Source: Syncephalis plumigaleata (taxonomy: Eukaryota > Zoopagomycota > Zoopagomycetes > Zoopagales > Piptocephalidaceae). Taken from it: a stretch of 64,000 bases of DNA. Shown one piece after another: positions 1 to 12,049 of this stretch (position 1 is its first letter; each line of letters starts with the position of its first letter). The position numbers and the translations under genes were made by a program. The notes below the pieces were generated by a model. It had not been told where the DNA came from, searched no databases, and saw only the letters and a list, made by a program, of their open reading frames with translations. Location of the stretch: NCBI GenBank assembly GCA_025201365.1, contig JAIXMF010000008.1, positions 310,001 to 374,000 of the forward strand. Reading direction: 5' to 3'.

Positions 1-2618
1 AAGGAAGTACTCGCCATTCTTGACGGGTTGCACGGTACCATCGGTCAATGACTGTACGGAGCCATACCAGACCATGTAGGCTTCCGGGAATGAGTCGTTG
101 TCGTTCCTCGCGTAGTCCGATGTGGTCGCATCGGGCAGCAAGCCAACTCGTTCACCGGTGGCGGCATCATAGATGTACACGTAGATTTGACGAATAGGGA
201 ATTCAATGTGAATGAACATCATTGGATAATCTGTTTCCGCAAGTCTGTAGGATCCTTTCTGGTCGGGCGGTACCGGTGTCCAGTCGCGTAGATTAACCAG
301 CTTCACATAGTTGACCTTTGACTTTAACGGACGAATGTCGTACATGTTCCCTTTCATTCCCATGTACGGTATGTAGACCGCATTCTCGGAAACGACACCA
401 TTAGGAATGAGTATGGACGGGAATGGCTTAGGGTCGGCAATAATGTAGCCCGAGTAGATCCATCGTTCCGACGAGGGTAATCGCAAAGGCGGGATAATGG
501 TCATGTCAACGGTGTAGGAGTCGCCCGGTCGAAGAATGATTAGCGGGGGGAAATAAAGGGCCGAGGCCGTCTCATTGCTAAGTGTGGGCTGAGCAGCTGC
601 CGTGCCATTCGCCTCGAGACTAAGCACCGATTTGGCGGGACGATGCGTGATCTTATAGGCACGCGTAACGCTACCGTCGTTGTAAACGGTGAATGACCGC
701 TTAATACCGAACATATTGGTGTCGCCGGCATGCTGCGTGTCATTCAACGCGAAACGAGATGGCGACACTCGCGTGAATCCGGTTAGTGCTCGGTAGACGT
801 TCACGAATCCGCTGCCTTGTCGCGTAGTCGACGCGTATAATCTGTCGCCCTTAGCGTAGACGATCGGTTTAGCCGAGTTCAAGAAGGCGTCGCGCATCTT
901 TGCCGCTGTGGTCTGCGCCTTGCCCTTGTATTGCAGGTAGAGTGCCATCGCACCGGCAATATACGGCGATGACATGGAAGTGCCACTTAGCGTGGCGTAA
1001 CCACCATTATTCGTTAACCAAGTGGAATAGATCTTGCCACCCGGTGCTGTAATATCAGGTTTAAAGTTCAGATACGGTGTTGGACCCCAAGAGGAAAACA
1101 CCGAGATAGAGCCGCCATAGGGATTCTCCGATAGGCGTGGCTCGGATGCAAAGGTAATATTAACGGCAGTACCGTTGGCTTGAATGTTCGCCACGAGAGT
1201 CTGTCCATTGGAGTTGGCAATGCTCGCCGTAGGAATGGTCACCGTGGGATCATCGACAAGTGGTGCTGCAATTTCCTCGGTTAAATCGTACACAACAATG
1301 GCATGTGCACCGGCATTTTGAGCGTTTAACGCTTTCGTATTAAAGGTGCAACCGCCACGTTTAGCCAGGACAATCTGGTTCGTGTAATTGCCGGCAAGTG
1401 GTGCACACGCGCTGTCCTTTGACGCGCCACTCACTTCATAGGTGCTCTGCGCGATAGCGATATTCATTTCGGTGATATTAATTGGAGCACCTGGTTTTGC
1501 GGACACGTACTCTACAACACGATCCGGATCCGTGCTGGCCGTCAACACGGTAGCCATGTACTGCTGACTTTCCGCCGATGCAGCCGACATTGCATTGGGT
1601 GCCGCTGCCGGTGCACTCTGTAGCCACAGGCCAAATGTCCCGCTATTGCCGGTGGCGCCCACCACGTAAACACCCAGAGCAACGAGACGTTCCACGGCGA
1701 GTGACGTAGTAAACGTGGGCCATGGATTATCGCTAAGCATGGATAGATTAACGATATCCATGCCATCACGATAGGCACGCTCCATGCCTGCCACCGTAAT
1801 ATCAGAGTAGGTTTGTCCGTTACACGATGTGATACGATACGCTCCGAATATAACGTTAGGTGCCACACCCGTTACCAACATATCATTGGCACCGATAATA
1901 CCCGCTACATGAGTACCATGTCCACTACACGTATCTAGAGGATCGTTGTCGGCCACGGGTACACCTGTGGCGTCGAAATCATCACCGACAAAGTCGTAAC
2001 CATACGCGACACGACAACCGGCGCCAAAACATCCACCGAGTGCGGGTGACGATAATCGACACCTGAATCGACCACGCCCACTTTAATGTTACTACCATTG
2101 AGTTTTAGCTTCTTTTGCGCATCGGTAACACCGGTTGTACCGTGTACCACTGCCAATTGATTAATATTATTGTAATTATTGGTTGTGACGATGACGGGCG
2201 AACTAACGGCCGTATGTACTGGCCATACACGTTTCACGACACCGATATCATTTAACTGACGGTATTGATCCCTGGTAGTCTGTATACTGACCCCTTTGAT
2301 GACCGTATTGAAGTTGTATCGCTCGGTATAGGTGATATTAGAGGTGACAAGTTGATTACGAAAATTATTCAGGGCATTTTCCGTGGTGATACCCGAGGAA
2401 AGATCGAACTCTACGATGTACGTGTTGACGGCGTCTATCCAAACGGAAGCGGGATCATTGACAGTGGTTGTCGATTCGTTTACACCACGAGTGCGCAATC
2501 GTGGTTGATCCGCGAAACGACCAGAGGATGCTGCATGTTGTGCTGGTGTGGCTAGTGATTTACCGGCAAATACTAGCAGTATAGTGGATATAGCAAATAG
2601 TTTACGCGAGAGATTCAT
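1..2618 (-). CDS. Secreted subtilisin-like serine protease (S8, PA-domain type), 3' end outside window
   Basis: An endopeptidase of the S8A subtilase family, probably secreted. The start at 2618 opens a signal peptide (hydrophobic run ILLVFAG, likely cut after SLA), followed by an inhibitor-type propeptide region. The catalytic triad is complete: Asp184 in GVVDSGVD (codon 2069-2067), His in SGHGTHVAG (1920-1918) and Ser in SGTSMSSP (978-976). A PA insert (GGCTFNTKALNAQNAGA, about 1250-1440) lies between His and Ser, as in cucumisin or minor extracellular proteases, and a fibronectin-like C-terminal part runs to base 1 with no stop. No intron is seen. Near 2044-2046 the frame shifts by one base in a CCC run between RHP and LGGCFGAGC; both sides are well conserved, so a missing C in the consensus is more likely than a dead gene. 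Nutritional or mycoparasitic use is inference. Confidence 0.9.
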
Positions 2619-4013
2619 TGTGTTATGATGTTTTACTATTACTATGATAATTATGCAATAGAGTGCTATTGTATAGGATAAGAAGATTAATGATAATATG
2701 AGCGAGCGTATTAATGAAATCTAGTTAACTAATAGTTGGTTAACTGATGTACACGTATGTGCATGAATATGTATATAGATGCGTGTGTGTGTGTATATTT
2801 ATAAGTGTGTTGTGTATATGTATTATTATATATATTATTTGCAAACTAAACGATTAGTGTTAAACAAATAACGCGAAAACAAGTGTATACCATAGAATGA
2901 AGATGATAAAAGTAATAGTTGTTGGGCGGTAAGCGAGGAGGCGAGACAAGTTGAGGAAGGAGCAGATGCGTTACAATCTCACGATCTAATAAAGAAAACA
3001 TGTCGCACTTTCAACTACGTCAAAAGCAGTTGATCGTCACTTCTTTCGTAGAACAGTGTAGGGTGAATGATATGTAAGCCTCACGAGGAATAACCTATAT
3101 TACACTGTCAGGCTATGGAAAATACTAAATGGAATCATGCCTAATGGGGTAATGCCAATATCCGCAATAATTACTCGATATGGTGATTCCAGGGAAATGT
3201 ACGAGGATTATTGGCTAGTCAATTGATAGAATATCGCTATTTAAAAAACTATTTCAATCCACGCCATCTCCCCAAATGAGAGTCTGTATTTATTCCATAC
3301 GATGGGAATCCGTATTGATGACATTAAGTGAAGTGATGATGTTAAATAAGAATAAGAATAAGGAGAATAGAGCGATAAAGCAATTGATCATGAGAAATAT
3401 ATGTATAGAGAGTAAATAAAAAAGAAAAAGAAGCTAATAATAATGTATATAATATCAATATTGATAATTACGAAGACTAATCAGATAACAAGTGAGTAAC
3501 TTATTAGTGAATGATAACAAGTGTATACATGTATGTATGTGTGTATAGGCTACTTACAAATAAGCTGCGGATATGGCCAATAATACAGTGGTAGATGTGG
3601 ATATCATGATTCTATGGCTGTGAATGAACTATTACGTTATGTTAGTATCTCAGCTTGGCAACACTGAAAGAGAGAAAGAAAGAAAGAAGCAATTACCCGA
3701 ATGATCTTGTAGTATGAACCTGACATCATCTAAAAACAGAATGAATAGACAAGAGCAGTTTAGCCGCAAAGAAGCAGTAAGAAATCACTCCTTAATTAAA
3801 TAAACATGATAATTACCCAAGGTTTATAATTGGCAATCAATGTTGTTTTCTCGTCATAGTTCGTGTATTCCGGATAATTTATAGAATATTGTATAGGGCA
3901 TGATCTAGTGTACAATAACCATTTACATAATGAGCACCTTCCTACTTGGAGACTAATAGACAACGATGATCATGATCATGATCATGATGATGATGATGAT
4001 GACATCAATGAAC
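2619..4013. other. Intergenic, AT-rich; one possible orphan signal-peptide exon
   Basis: This stretch is AT-rich with TG/TA microsatellite near 2770-2840. On the minus strand an ATG near 3608 opens MISTSTTVLLAISAAYL, a signal-peptide-like string that runs straight into a GTAAGT donor near 3556, but I found no convincing downstream coding exon before the subtilase start. It may be the leader of a small secreted protein or chance. Confidence 0.35.
3965..4002. repeat. (GATCAT)n/(GAT)n microsatellite
   Basis: About four GATCAT units followed by GAT units, just beyond the stop codon of the TBC1D20-like gene. Confidence 0.9.
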
Positions 4014-5341
4014 CTACTGTATATCTAGGAAATGATTGGCATTCTTTTGAATAGGTGCAATCGGGTATTGTCGGTAGTGTTGTACCGCATGTTCCAATAA
4101 TTGATCAGTCACTATTTCCGTACGTATATTACTGAGATGATGATGCACTACGGTAAATTCACATTCACCGGCTAATAGTTCATCACGCTGAGCAATAACC
4201 ACCTAATAGATCGTGTCAGTGCATGTCAACCATTGATCTTTCATGTATCGTATATTTACCTGAGCTGCCACGTATAATGGCATGATAGGATTACTGGCGA
4301 TGAACAAGTCGTAAAGACGAGCAACTCGTGTTAAACACGGAATATTATGACTAAACCATGATAACACCCAACTAAGAGCAAAATAGACGGGTGTCTCGAT
4401 CTACACGAGCAATAAGGAGTAAGATTACGTTTAACATACACGTACAGTGATAATAACACCATTTACCTTATAAGAAATTCAGCCAGTTCAGCATCGATCG
4501 TTTGTATTATTGGATAGAGCAATTGCATTTGATGCATGATAGGATCAAGCGTGGTGTGCATAGCATCTGTAAATGTAATTGTTAAGTAATAACTAGTATG
4601 TTGTTGCCATCAGTTAACTACAAGGATATTTTAAATGAGTATGCGCCACAATAAGTGCTGCTTCCTTGGCCATGGTATCACCGAGTACATTAAGGAATAC
4701 CGAGCAAACATCGTGAAATCCCTATATTAAACTATAAATAAATAGGAAATAGGTTGCTTTATCCCTAATTCACCTACTTGATAGTAATGCAAATCAGGAT
4801 CTGATTGTAGAACATAAAGAGCCACGTCATTCAGTTGATGTCGCTTTTGTTTCCATATACCCTGTCTAGTGGCTACATTACAGGTATGAATATCGTTAAT
4901 GATTCAACCTAGTATCTAGTATATTTACCTGTAGTACAATAGTTGCTACTACGATCAACATCAAGTTTCAATTGACGTGCATCACGATGTGTTGTCTGTG
5001 GTTTATTCGCTTTGTTCATATGAATAGGTTAATCAATATTATTATACATGATATATATATATATATATATATACAACTAACCACTTGAACTAATATTCGG
5101 TAGTCTAGCATGAGAGAGCAGTAAAGGCCTAGTTATACAATGAGTACACTTCCATGAATATGTATATTATACACTCTATTACTATTGTTATTACCATACA
5201 AGTCGACGAAGACCGTCATTGACTAGACCAGGTCCACTATGGCAAGTTTACGTAGTTGTTTAATATCTTGTTACTAAATGCTTCATTAATTTCATGAATC
5301 CTTTTGGCATGCATGCCTTCTTTTCGTCTAGCAGGTGACAT
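4014..5341 (-). CDS. TBC1D20/Gyp8-type Rab GTPase-activating protein
   Basis: Predicted RabGAP acting on Rab1/Ypt1 at the ER-Golgi (family knowledge). Seven or so exons reassemble into a TBC domain. The order is MSPARRKEG..KRIHEINEAF, LRKLA, GLVNDGLRRLVWPLLL, THRDARQLKLDVDRSS (arginine finger in DVDR), LHYYQGFHDV (glutamine finger in YYQG), and ALSWVLSWFSHNI with RLYDLFIASNPIMPLYVAAQ, which is the TBC1D20 signature. The start at 5341-5339 is the first ATG in frame and splice phases match at the internal junctions. A C-terminal TM anchor, present in animal TBC1D20, is not evident; the protein ends soon after AHFLDIQ-like residues. Exon 1 needs two single-base corrections, in an AA run near 5268 and a CC run near 5241 (plus-strand GG). 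It is divergent from DSCC1 with 120 bp between start codons. Confidence 0.85.
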
Positions 5342-5461
5342 AATCGTGTTAATACACTTTTAAAGAAAGTGATTATAAAATAAACAGCGGAGGAGGAAGA
5401 AAGGAATAATGCAATAGCAATAGCACAAGTCCTTCTTTTTCTCTTATTATTATTTGCGGTC
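5342..5461. promoter_or_regulatory. Shared bidirectional promoter of TBC1D20-like and DSCC1-like genes
   Basis: Only 120 bp separate the two divergent start codons, so both promoters and 5' leaders must overlap here. No clear TATA box was recognised. This is inferred from geometry alone. Confidence 0.5.
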
Positions 5462-7086
5462 ATGCCATACGATTTGACGCCCTGTACCAACACGCGACAA
5501 CTCTCGCTCGCCTATGCTTCAAACTATGAGGAGCGTGCCACTTTAGCAAGTGGAACTATTGCAACGGAAGATCTAGAGAATCATGGATACACACTATTAG
5601 AATTAGACGAGACGTTAGAACAAGCACTTATTAACGAGAATGCAAGTAAGTGAATGTCAACACATAGACAATATTATGCTTGCTTATTATAATACAGTCA
5701 GTCATCGCCTGCCTTGGTTATACGCGGTCTACCAAAGGATGAAGCGGTACTTTGTACTTCCTCGTCAACATTTGCACTTCGACGCGTAGAATGGTCTAAT
5801 GCGTTACTAGTAGTGGATACTGCACCCACGACAATATCCAATACAAATGATGATGCCATGGATGTGGTCGCAGATCAACGACCGGCTATCATACAAGCGA
5901 CATTAGCACATTTGTTGGAAGCACAACGAATACAACCAAATATTGCACGATTACCAGAGTTAATGTACAGGCAAAAGCTGTATGGGATGGTGTATCCTCA
6001 TTGACAAAGGTAATAGAACGAGTGACAATGTAATCATGATTGATGTTCATATTGTATCATTTAGACGGCAGCTTTGACATTTGATGAACTACGTCCACAA
6101 GTACAAGCAAGCGATCATGAACTTATGACGGGATTGACACACTATGATATTGTACAATTAGAAGGTAAATATGAATGGAATAAACCCTATAGTAAATACT
6201 AATGATAATGACAGATGGTGGATATCGACAGATTACATCGGAACACATTTGTCATGTACTTGCCTCGATATTTACTACTTTTGCAATGGAGGATATACGA
6301 TTAGAAGATAGAATACCGGTGAATCTACGTCAATGTCTTGCGCTAATGGGATTAGATGATCTAGTGCATCTGTTGATGATACACTTTCATCAATGGTGAT
6401 ACGACATTGTTTCCGTAAATTTGCTACCACCGTAGTAGATACGAATAATGTATCAGATCAAGCTATGCTTACCGATGCTACTGCCCACGATGATATACCA
6501 CATGTATTTGTAGATAGTAAATGTGTCGATATATTGGACATGAACTATTTCGACAACATAAAGTAAGTGGATAGCTAATTGGTATGACAACAAGCATGGC
6601 TAATCTAATCTGATATAGAGTATTCATTATGAACAAAATGAATTTATGCAAGCATGGTCAGAATCGGTACCTGAAGGTTATACTGTATCATTGGATATGC
6701 TTCAAGTAAGTAGTATAATGAAGATATAGTATGGCTTGACTGATCGTGGTATACTTTAGGGTATTTGTATAGCTGAGGAAACAGATGATACTGCCACTAG
6801 TACCATGGTCAGAACGTTGGTTTACCTACCGGTAGATCAGCTACCACGAGATCCTGCAGCCAGATTACGTATGCTATTTGATACACGTGCTAAATGGCGG
6901 TCTGACGAGTTACGCGTCTACTTGCAAGATATTGCCATTACACCGACACAGATTGACACATGGCTAATGAAGTTTGCTCGACGTGTCACTGGCAATGGTG
7001 CGATGGCTCGTAATCAGAAACGGAAAGCAAATGGCGATGCAGCAGAGCAAGTGTGGTATTGTGCACGCATTGTTAGTACTACATAA
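5462..7086 (+). CDS. DSCC1: Sister chromatid cohesion protein DCC1 (DSCC1)
   Basis: Subunit of the Ctf18-Dcc1-Ctf8 alternative clamp loader, acting in the nucleus on PCNA loading and cohesion. Family landmarks appear in order: LLELDETLEQAL, LVIRGLPKDEAVLCTSSSTFALRRVEWSNALL, LTFDELRPQVQAS, DGGYRQI (winged-helix start), RHCFRKFA, EFMQAWSESVPEGYTVSLDML, and the C-terminal DPAARLRMLFDTRAKWRSDEL with YLQDI. Six exons separated by 45-70 nt introns; the stop is TAA at 7084-7086. The first intron is ambiguous: the good GTAAGT donor at 5646 gives the wrong phase, whereas a GTGAAT donor at 5650 with the acceptor ending at 5697 keeps frame. Two single-base frame breaks remain, in a GGG near 5985 and a TT near 6373; conserved sequence continues on both sides. 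Confidence 0.85.
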
Positions 7087-7493
7087 ACAATCGATTATAT
7101 GAGTAGATGAGGATAGACTGTAGACTATGTTGATGTGTTGTAGGATGCAATACAATACGGATATGATATTGACGATGTAATGAGTTTATTCTTTATTATA
7201 AGATGATACTAATACATTTATTATAAGAATACTTACATAATACAAGTGAAATAACCAATTGACAGTGACAAGTATAGCTTATGAATAGATTCGAATTAAG
7301 ACCATTTACTTAGTGACACACTAATAATAACTACAAATGAAATCGTCATCGTCATTGTTATCATTTAGTGGATGTATAATGCTTTGTTGACACACACTCT
7401 TCTAGTCTGTTTGTTTATCTATTTCTCTATAATTGTACCCCTTAAGCGAATATACACTATTAGTAGGTTTCTTGTTTTCTGGTTATTGCGAAA
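7087..7493. other. Intergenic region, nothing recognised
   Basis: Spacer of about 400 bp between DSCC1 and MMAA. It is AT-rich and no coding exon or RNA gene is apparent. Confidence 0.6.
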
Positions 7494-9315
7494 ATGCATA
7501 GTATTCGACGTCATACCGTCAATGGGCTACACAATTCGTTAGTCGACGTTATTCTACGCAACAGAATACTACTACTACTACTACTACTCATGTACGTGTA
7601 CACCTATAACAACAAGTAATAAGAATAGCGCTAAGTGTATGAACCTATTTGCAACTACTAGTCATTATCCCCGGAGACACTAGTACTGCGTGACAAACTA
7701 ATTCATGGGGAACGATACGCACTATCACGAGCCATTACACTAGGTAAATCGACAGTATACGAAAAGAGAGTAGGAAGCAGCACTACTAAACGTATGAATG
7801 TATCCTATGAGCAATATAGTCGAGTCGTCGCGTTATGACCATCGTATTGAGGCATCCCGCTTGTTGTCGAGTTTATTAGAGAAAAAGCACAATGATAAGC
7901 ATACATTTCGTATTGGTCTTTCCGGTCCACCTGGTGTAGGGAAATCGACGTTTATCGAGCAATTCGGTAAATTACTATTGAATGAGGGACATCGTGTTTC
8001 TGTACTGGTAGGGTATTAGATCGTCATATACGCGTGTATATATATATTCCTGTATGTTTATATTGTACGCGTATTAGGCCATCGATCCATCTTCATCAAG
8101 AACGGGTGGTTCTATCCTCGGTGATAAAACGCGTATGCCAATGCTTTCCCGTGATGAACGAGCGTACATTCGACCATCACCCACAAGTGGATCATTAGGT
8201 GGGTAAGGCAATGGAGATGCGTAAATATATATATACTAATACAACTAATATAGGTGGCGTTGCACGTAATACGGCAGAAGCAATGATGCTTTGTGAAGGT
8301 AAGTGTTGTACATGCAACAACGTAATAGCAATGACTATTATTCGATTGTACTAATGATAACATTATTATGCTAGTGGCTGGATTTGATATATGTCTCGTG
8401 GAAACAGTTGGTGTAGGTCAATCCGAGACTACTGTTGCTGAAATGGTTGACATGTACGTTTACTCAAGATAAGCTAAAGTGTTCCTAGCATGATATGGCC
8501 ATACTAATTAGAATGATGTAGGTTTTGTCTATTCGTACCTCCAGGTGGTAAGTATTCGTAGTGCAAGCTAGGCATATATGTAAAGTAAATGATTAACGGC
8601 TAATAATGCCATTTAGGAGGAGATGAGTTACAAGTAGGTAATGAAGCATGTAAATGGTACACAAGACTAATACTTGCTATTAGGGAATGAAGAAAGGTGT
8701 AGTCGAACTGGCCGATTTGATCATTGTCACCAAAGCAGATGGCGATTTATTACCAGCAGCACGTATTGCTCAACAAGAATACACGAGTGCTCTAAAGTTT
8801 GTTCAACCACGATTCCCGGAATGGCGACCACAAGTAGGCTACACTATCTATGTCATCGGAGAGTAGTATGATAACGTATACGTAATGCAAACTAGGTTAT
8901 AAAGGCATCATCCAAGAATGAAGATGATATAAAACACGTATGGGATAAAATGTCCGAATATCGAGATACAATCATTGTAGGTGACATGCCCAATCTTACA
9001 ATTGAGTAAACCAACAATGGAGTCATGATTGTTTAGGATACGGCACGATTGGAGGAAATTCGATCGATGCAACGTACTCGTTGGATGTGGCATCAAGTAT
9101 CTTCGAATTTACTACAAATGTACGTAAATGATGTCTATTGATTATGCGATACTACTAACTGAATACTATTTAACGAATATAGGCTGAAAGATGATGATTT
9201 AGTACAGAATCAAGCAAAATCACTTGAACCGCTCGTTTCTAGTGGGAAGATGGCATGGGGCGATGCAGCTGAACAATTAGTACAAGCGTTCTTAACGCAA
9301 AAGAAAAACATATAA
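7494..9315 (+). CDS. MMAA: Methylmalonic aciduria type A GTPase (MMAA/MeaB/ArgK family)
   Basis: Mitochondrial G3E-type GTPase that gates adenosylcobalamin delivery to methylmalonyl-CoA mutase. About a dozen short exons join in phase. Motifs: Walker [10 protein letters not shown], the [18 protein letters not shown] block typical of Mea[30 protein letters not shown] and the G4 motif VTKADGD. The last exons give KTRWMWHQ-like and [16 protein letters not shown] sequence, ending TAA at 9313-9315. Exon 1 (ATG at 7494) encodes a presequence with SRRYSTQQN, a good mitochondrial cleavage context followed by a Thr run, but needs one base added at the CC near 7516 to join the start to it. Presence of this gene implies a B12-dependent methylmalonyl pathway, which Dikarya have generally lost. 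Confidence 0.92.
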
Positions 9316-9362
9316 TAAATAACTAAATAAAAATGCTGATTTATCCACTTGTAATGTAATAG

Positions 9363-10413
9363 TTAGGCACTCATGAAATCACCGAAATCATCGTCATCTT
9401 GACTATCTACATGCTCAGACGGTATAGGCGTAGTAAAAGAGGGTGGTGGCGGTAATAAAGGTAAAGATGCTAGCATACATAATAGATGGATTAATATACG
9501 TGGAATGAGCATAACAATATCTATAGACTTACTATTGGCACTAGAATGACTAGTTGTTGTTTTAGAGGGCATCTATTGACAATAACAACAATAACGATAA
9601 TGCTGATGAATATAACTTGATAATGTAATACTCGCTTACTTACACCTTGTATATTTATATGAATAGTTTCACCCTCCTTTAGTCGATAGTCCATAGCAGG
9701 TGTACTAGTGGTGGTCGCCGTTTTACCAGAAGCCTGTTCCTTTAGACTACGCTGATGTCTATAGTCAACAAAGTATTAGCAATCACACTGACTAGTTATC
9801 CGTTTTAAGCACCTTAAATACGCTTGCAAGGTAGCGTTAAAGTCAAAGGCATCATTGCGTCTCTAAATCCAATACCAATAAAAGCATGTCGACCTAATCA
9901 CATCGTTAATGTCATCATGTAAATACACCTAGAATAGAATAAAACAATATGCATACCTGCATCTTCCACGCGTAAAACAAAGTATCGACTACTATCAATG
10001 GCGGTCTCGACTGCCCTTCCATCTGGTGTGTAGGGACCAGCTGCGAATAGTTCGTCTGACCATTTAATAATTCAATAGAATGCATCAACCATTAATGAGG
10101 ATGACAATGATCATGTAGCACTACTACGCTTACTCGTGGTCGTGTCCTCTAAGCGGATAAAACACGCGTCACCCTGTCCTATTACGCGTAGACGTCCAGT
10201 CCATATGGGATGGTCGAGCCCCACTCTTCCGCTCTGTTGGCGTAGTTGCATGGTTATTGATAATATCTAGCTGTTAAGCATGCTTACTTACCGATAACCA
10301 CCACTACGAGTTCGTGGCGGTAACGGTAAACTAGAGAATATTAGCTCATAAAGTGATATCAGTAGTAGTAATAGTTACTTACCAAAACACTCGGCCAGTT
10401 GCAATAGTATCAT
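9363..10413 (-). CDS. NECAP-family adaptin ear-binding coat-associated protein
   Basis: Endocytic AP-2 regulator of clathrin-coated pits (family knowledge). The reassembled protein starts MILLQLAECFVYRLPPRTRSGGYR at the ATG 10413-10411. It continues EEWGLDHPIWTGRLRVI, ACFIRLEDTT, ELFAAGPY, SSRYFVLRVEDAGRHAFIGIGFRDR and DAFDFNATLQAYLR (the NECAP PH-like core), then YRLKEGETIHINI. The C-terminus is proline-rich (LLPPPPSF) and ends SQDDDDFGDFMSA, carrying acidic DDF/GDF motifs of the kind bound by the AP-2 alpha ear. An upstream ATG in another frame was not chosen because it hits a stop in the CAA repeat. Three single-base frame breaks sit in homopolymers near 10322, 10220 and 9859. About seven exons. 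Confidence 0.88.
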
Positions 10414-12049
10414 TTCTGAGGTTGTATCGGTAGAATCAGCATTAACTGCTGTTGCTGTTGTTGTTAGTAGATTCCGTCATGTTATGAATAGTATGAGAGT
10501 AAACAAACAAGATGAGTGCAACTAGATGGTATTCACTTTGTTGGTAGTAGTAGTAGCGATAATACACAAAGATATAAGGGAGAACAAGTGAGTATACAGG
10601 AGAGAAAGGAAATAAGAGAAATTAATAATGATTACGGATGAGACTTCACGTAATATAGCCACATTGTATCACTATCCTATTATCAGACATTAGCATACGA
10701 ATTACAATTGTTTTTAAATAGAATTTATTGCAACTACTAGCATTTAACTCAATGGATTAAGGATCACAGCCACTTAGATTGTTGCAGCAGTACTGCATAG
10801 ATCCATTACGATAAACTTCACGGCAAATGAGAGGAATCCATCGATTGTTATGTTTTAGCTGTGCAATCGCATCGTTCATCTCGATGAGGTAGCAGTAATG
10901 ATCAGGTTATACTTGGCTCGGTTACACTGGTCATTCCTTTTGTATAAATGTTGTAATGCTACACTAGTTATACTTTACAAATATATAAAATACACTCTTC
11001 TTCTAGCGGAGATAACATATACAACATACATGTATAATAATGCACGCTTATTACTTTTAGTAATAGGATGAAGCATGTGCTCATACTAATTACAGTTCAT
11101 TTCTATGGTACATCATCAATCTATGACAACTACAGCGGACATCGGTGTGTATTTATTCATTCTCCACACTCTACCACCAAACTTCTTTTTCCTTCTCCTC
11201 CGTACGCCATAGTTAATCCGCCCATTAGCCATTTCACTTTATTTCATTCATCTTTGTTGTTGTAGTGATAATCTGTACTGTCACTCTTATCTGATTGCAA
11301 CTTTTAGTAACTGATTAGTGGAATCAAGAGAGGGAAAGTACTTGGTGGTGGTTCATTAAGTGGTACCTACGTTTGTACGGTTGGTAGCGCAACTCTAATC
11401 CTCTAATTATCCTTCTTTGTCACTCTCTCTTTCTTCTTACTCTGTCCTACGCTTGGACTGTTGTTGTTGCTGTTGCTGTTGTTGTTCTCAGTATCGTCTA
11501 TTCCACACCATAACTCGTGGCATAAAGTGATATATATATTATATACTATATATATATGACTGTCGTGTTTCTGTGGCTATAACTCTCTAGCTATTACTAT
11601 TACTTACACCGCTATTACTGCTACAACAAGCAACGCATCACGTAACCTATTCATTTTATTTAATTACTACGGTTACTGCAATTACTACTATTACTATTTA
11701 TTAATTGCTAAAGTACCAAGCAACACTCACTCACTCACTCTTCAATTCTATTCATTTCTTTACATTATTATTCTTATAAATACCTTTTTTTTGTTAAAAT
11801 CCTTTAAAAAATTGCACTCACTCATCAACACCCATTTATTGTTACGCCTCATATTTTATAGCTATCACATCCACGTCATATTACTACTACTACTATTGTT
11901 AACATACTTCAATCCTCCACATTTCTTCCTTTCTATTCACTCGACTCGATAATCGTTTTGTCGGTTATTGAATCGTCCTTCGTTTATATTGTTCGTTCTT
12001 AGTAGTTCATTGGTTGTCGTTTTATATTTAACACTGATACACATCTACA
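10414..12049. other. Intergenic region with one small Cys-containing ORF
   Basis: Long spacer between divergent NECAP and TBC1D31. The right half (about 11,100-12,040) is pyrimidine-rich on the plus strand with ACT/TAT microsatellites, probably the TBC1D31 promoter and leader. Apart from the small minus-strand ORF at 10757-10879 nothing coding was recognised. Confidence 0.5.
10757..10879 (-). CDS. Unrecognised 40-residue Cys-containing ORF or exon
   Basis: ATG at 10879-10877, TAA at 10759-10757. The peptide contains AIAQLKHNNRWIPLICREVY and ends MQYCCNNLSGCDP. Its composition (Trp, clustered Cys, no low-complexity bias) looks protein-like in an otherwise non-coding spacer. It could be a small gene or the last exon of one whose upstream exons I could not place. 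No family is recognised and no function is proposed. Confidence 0.3.
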   Translation of the reverse strand: MNDAIAQLKHNNRWIPLICREVYRNGSMQYCCNNLSGCDP

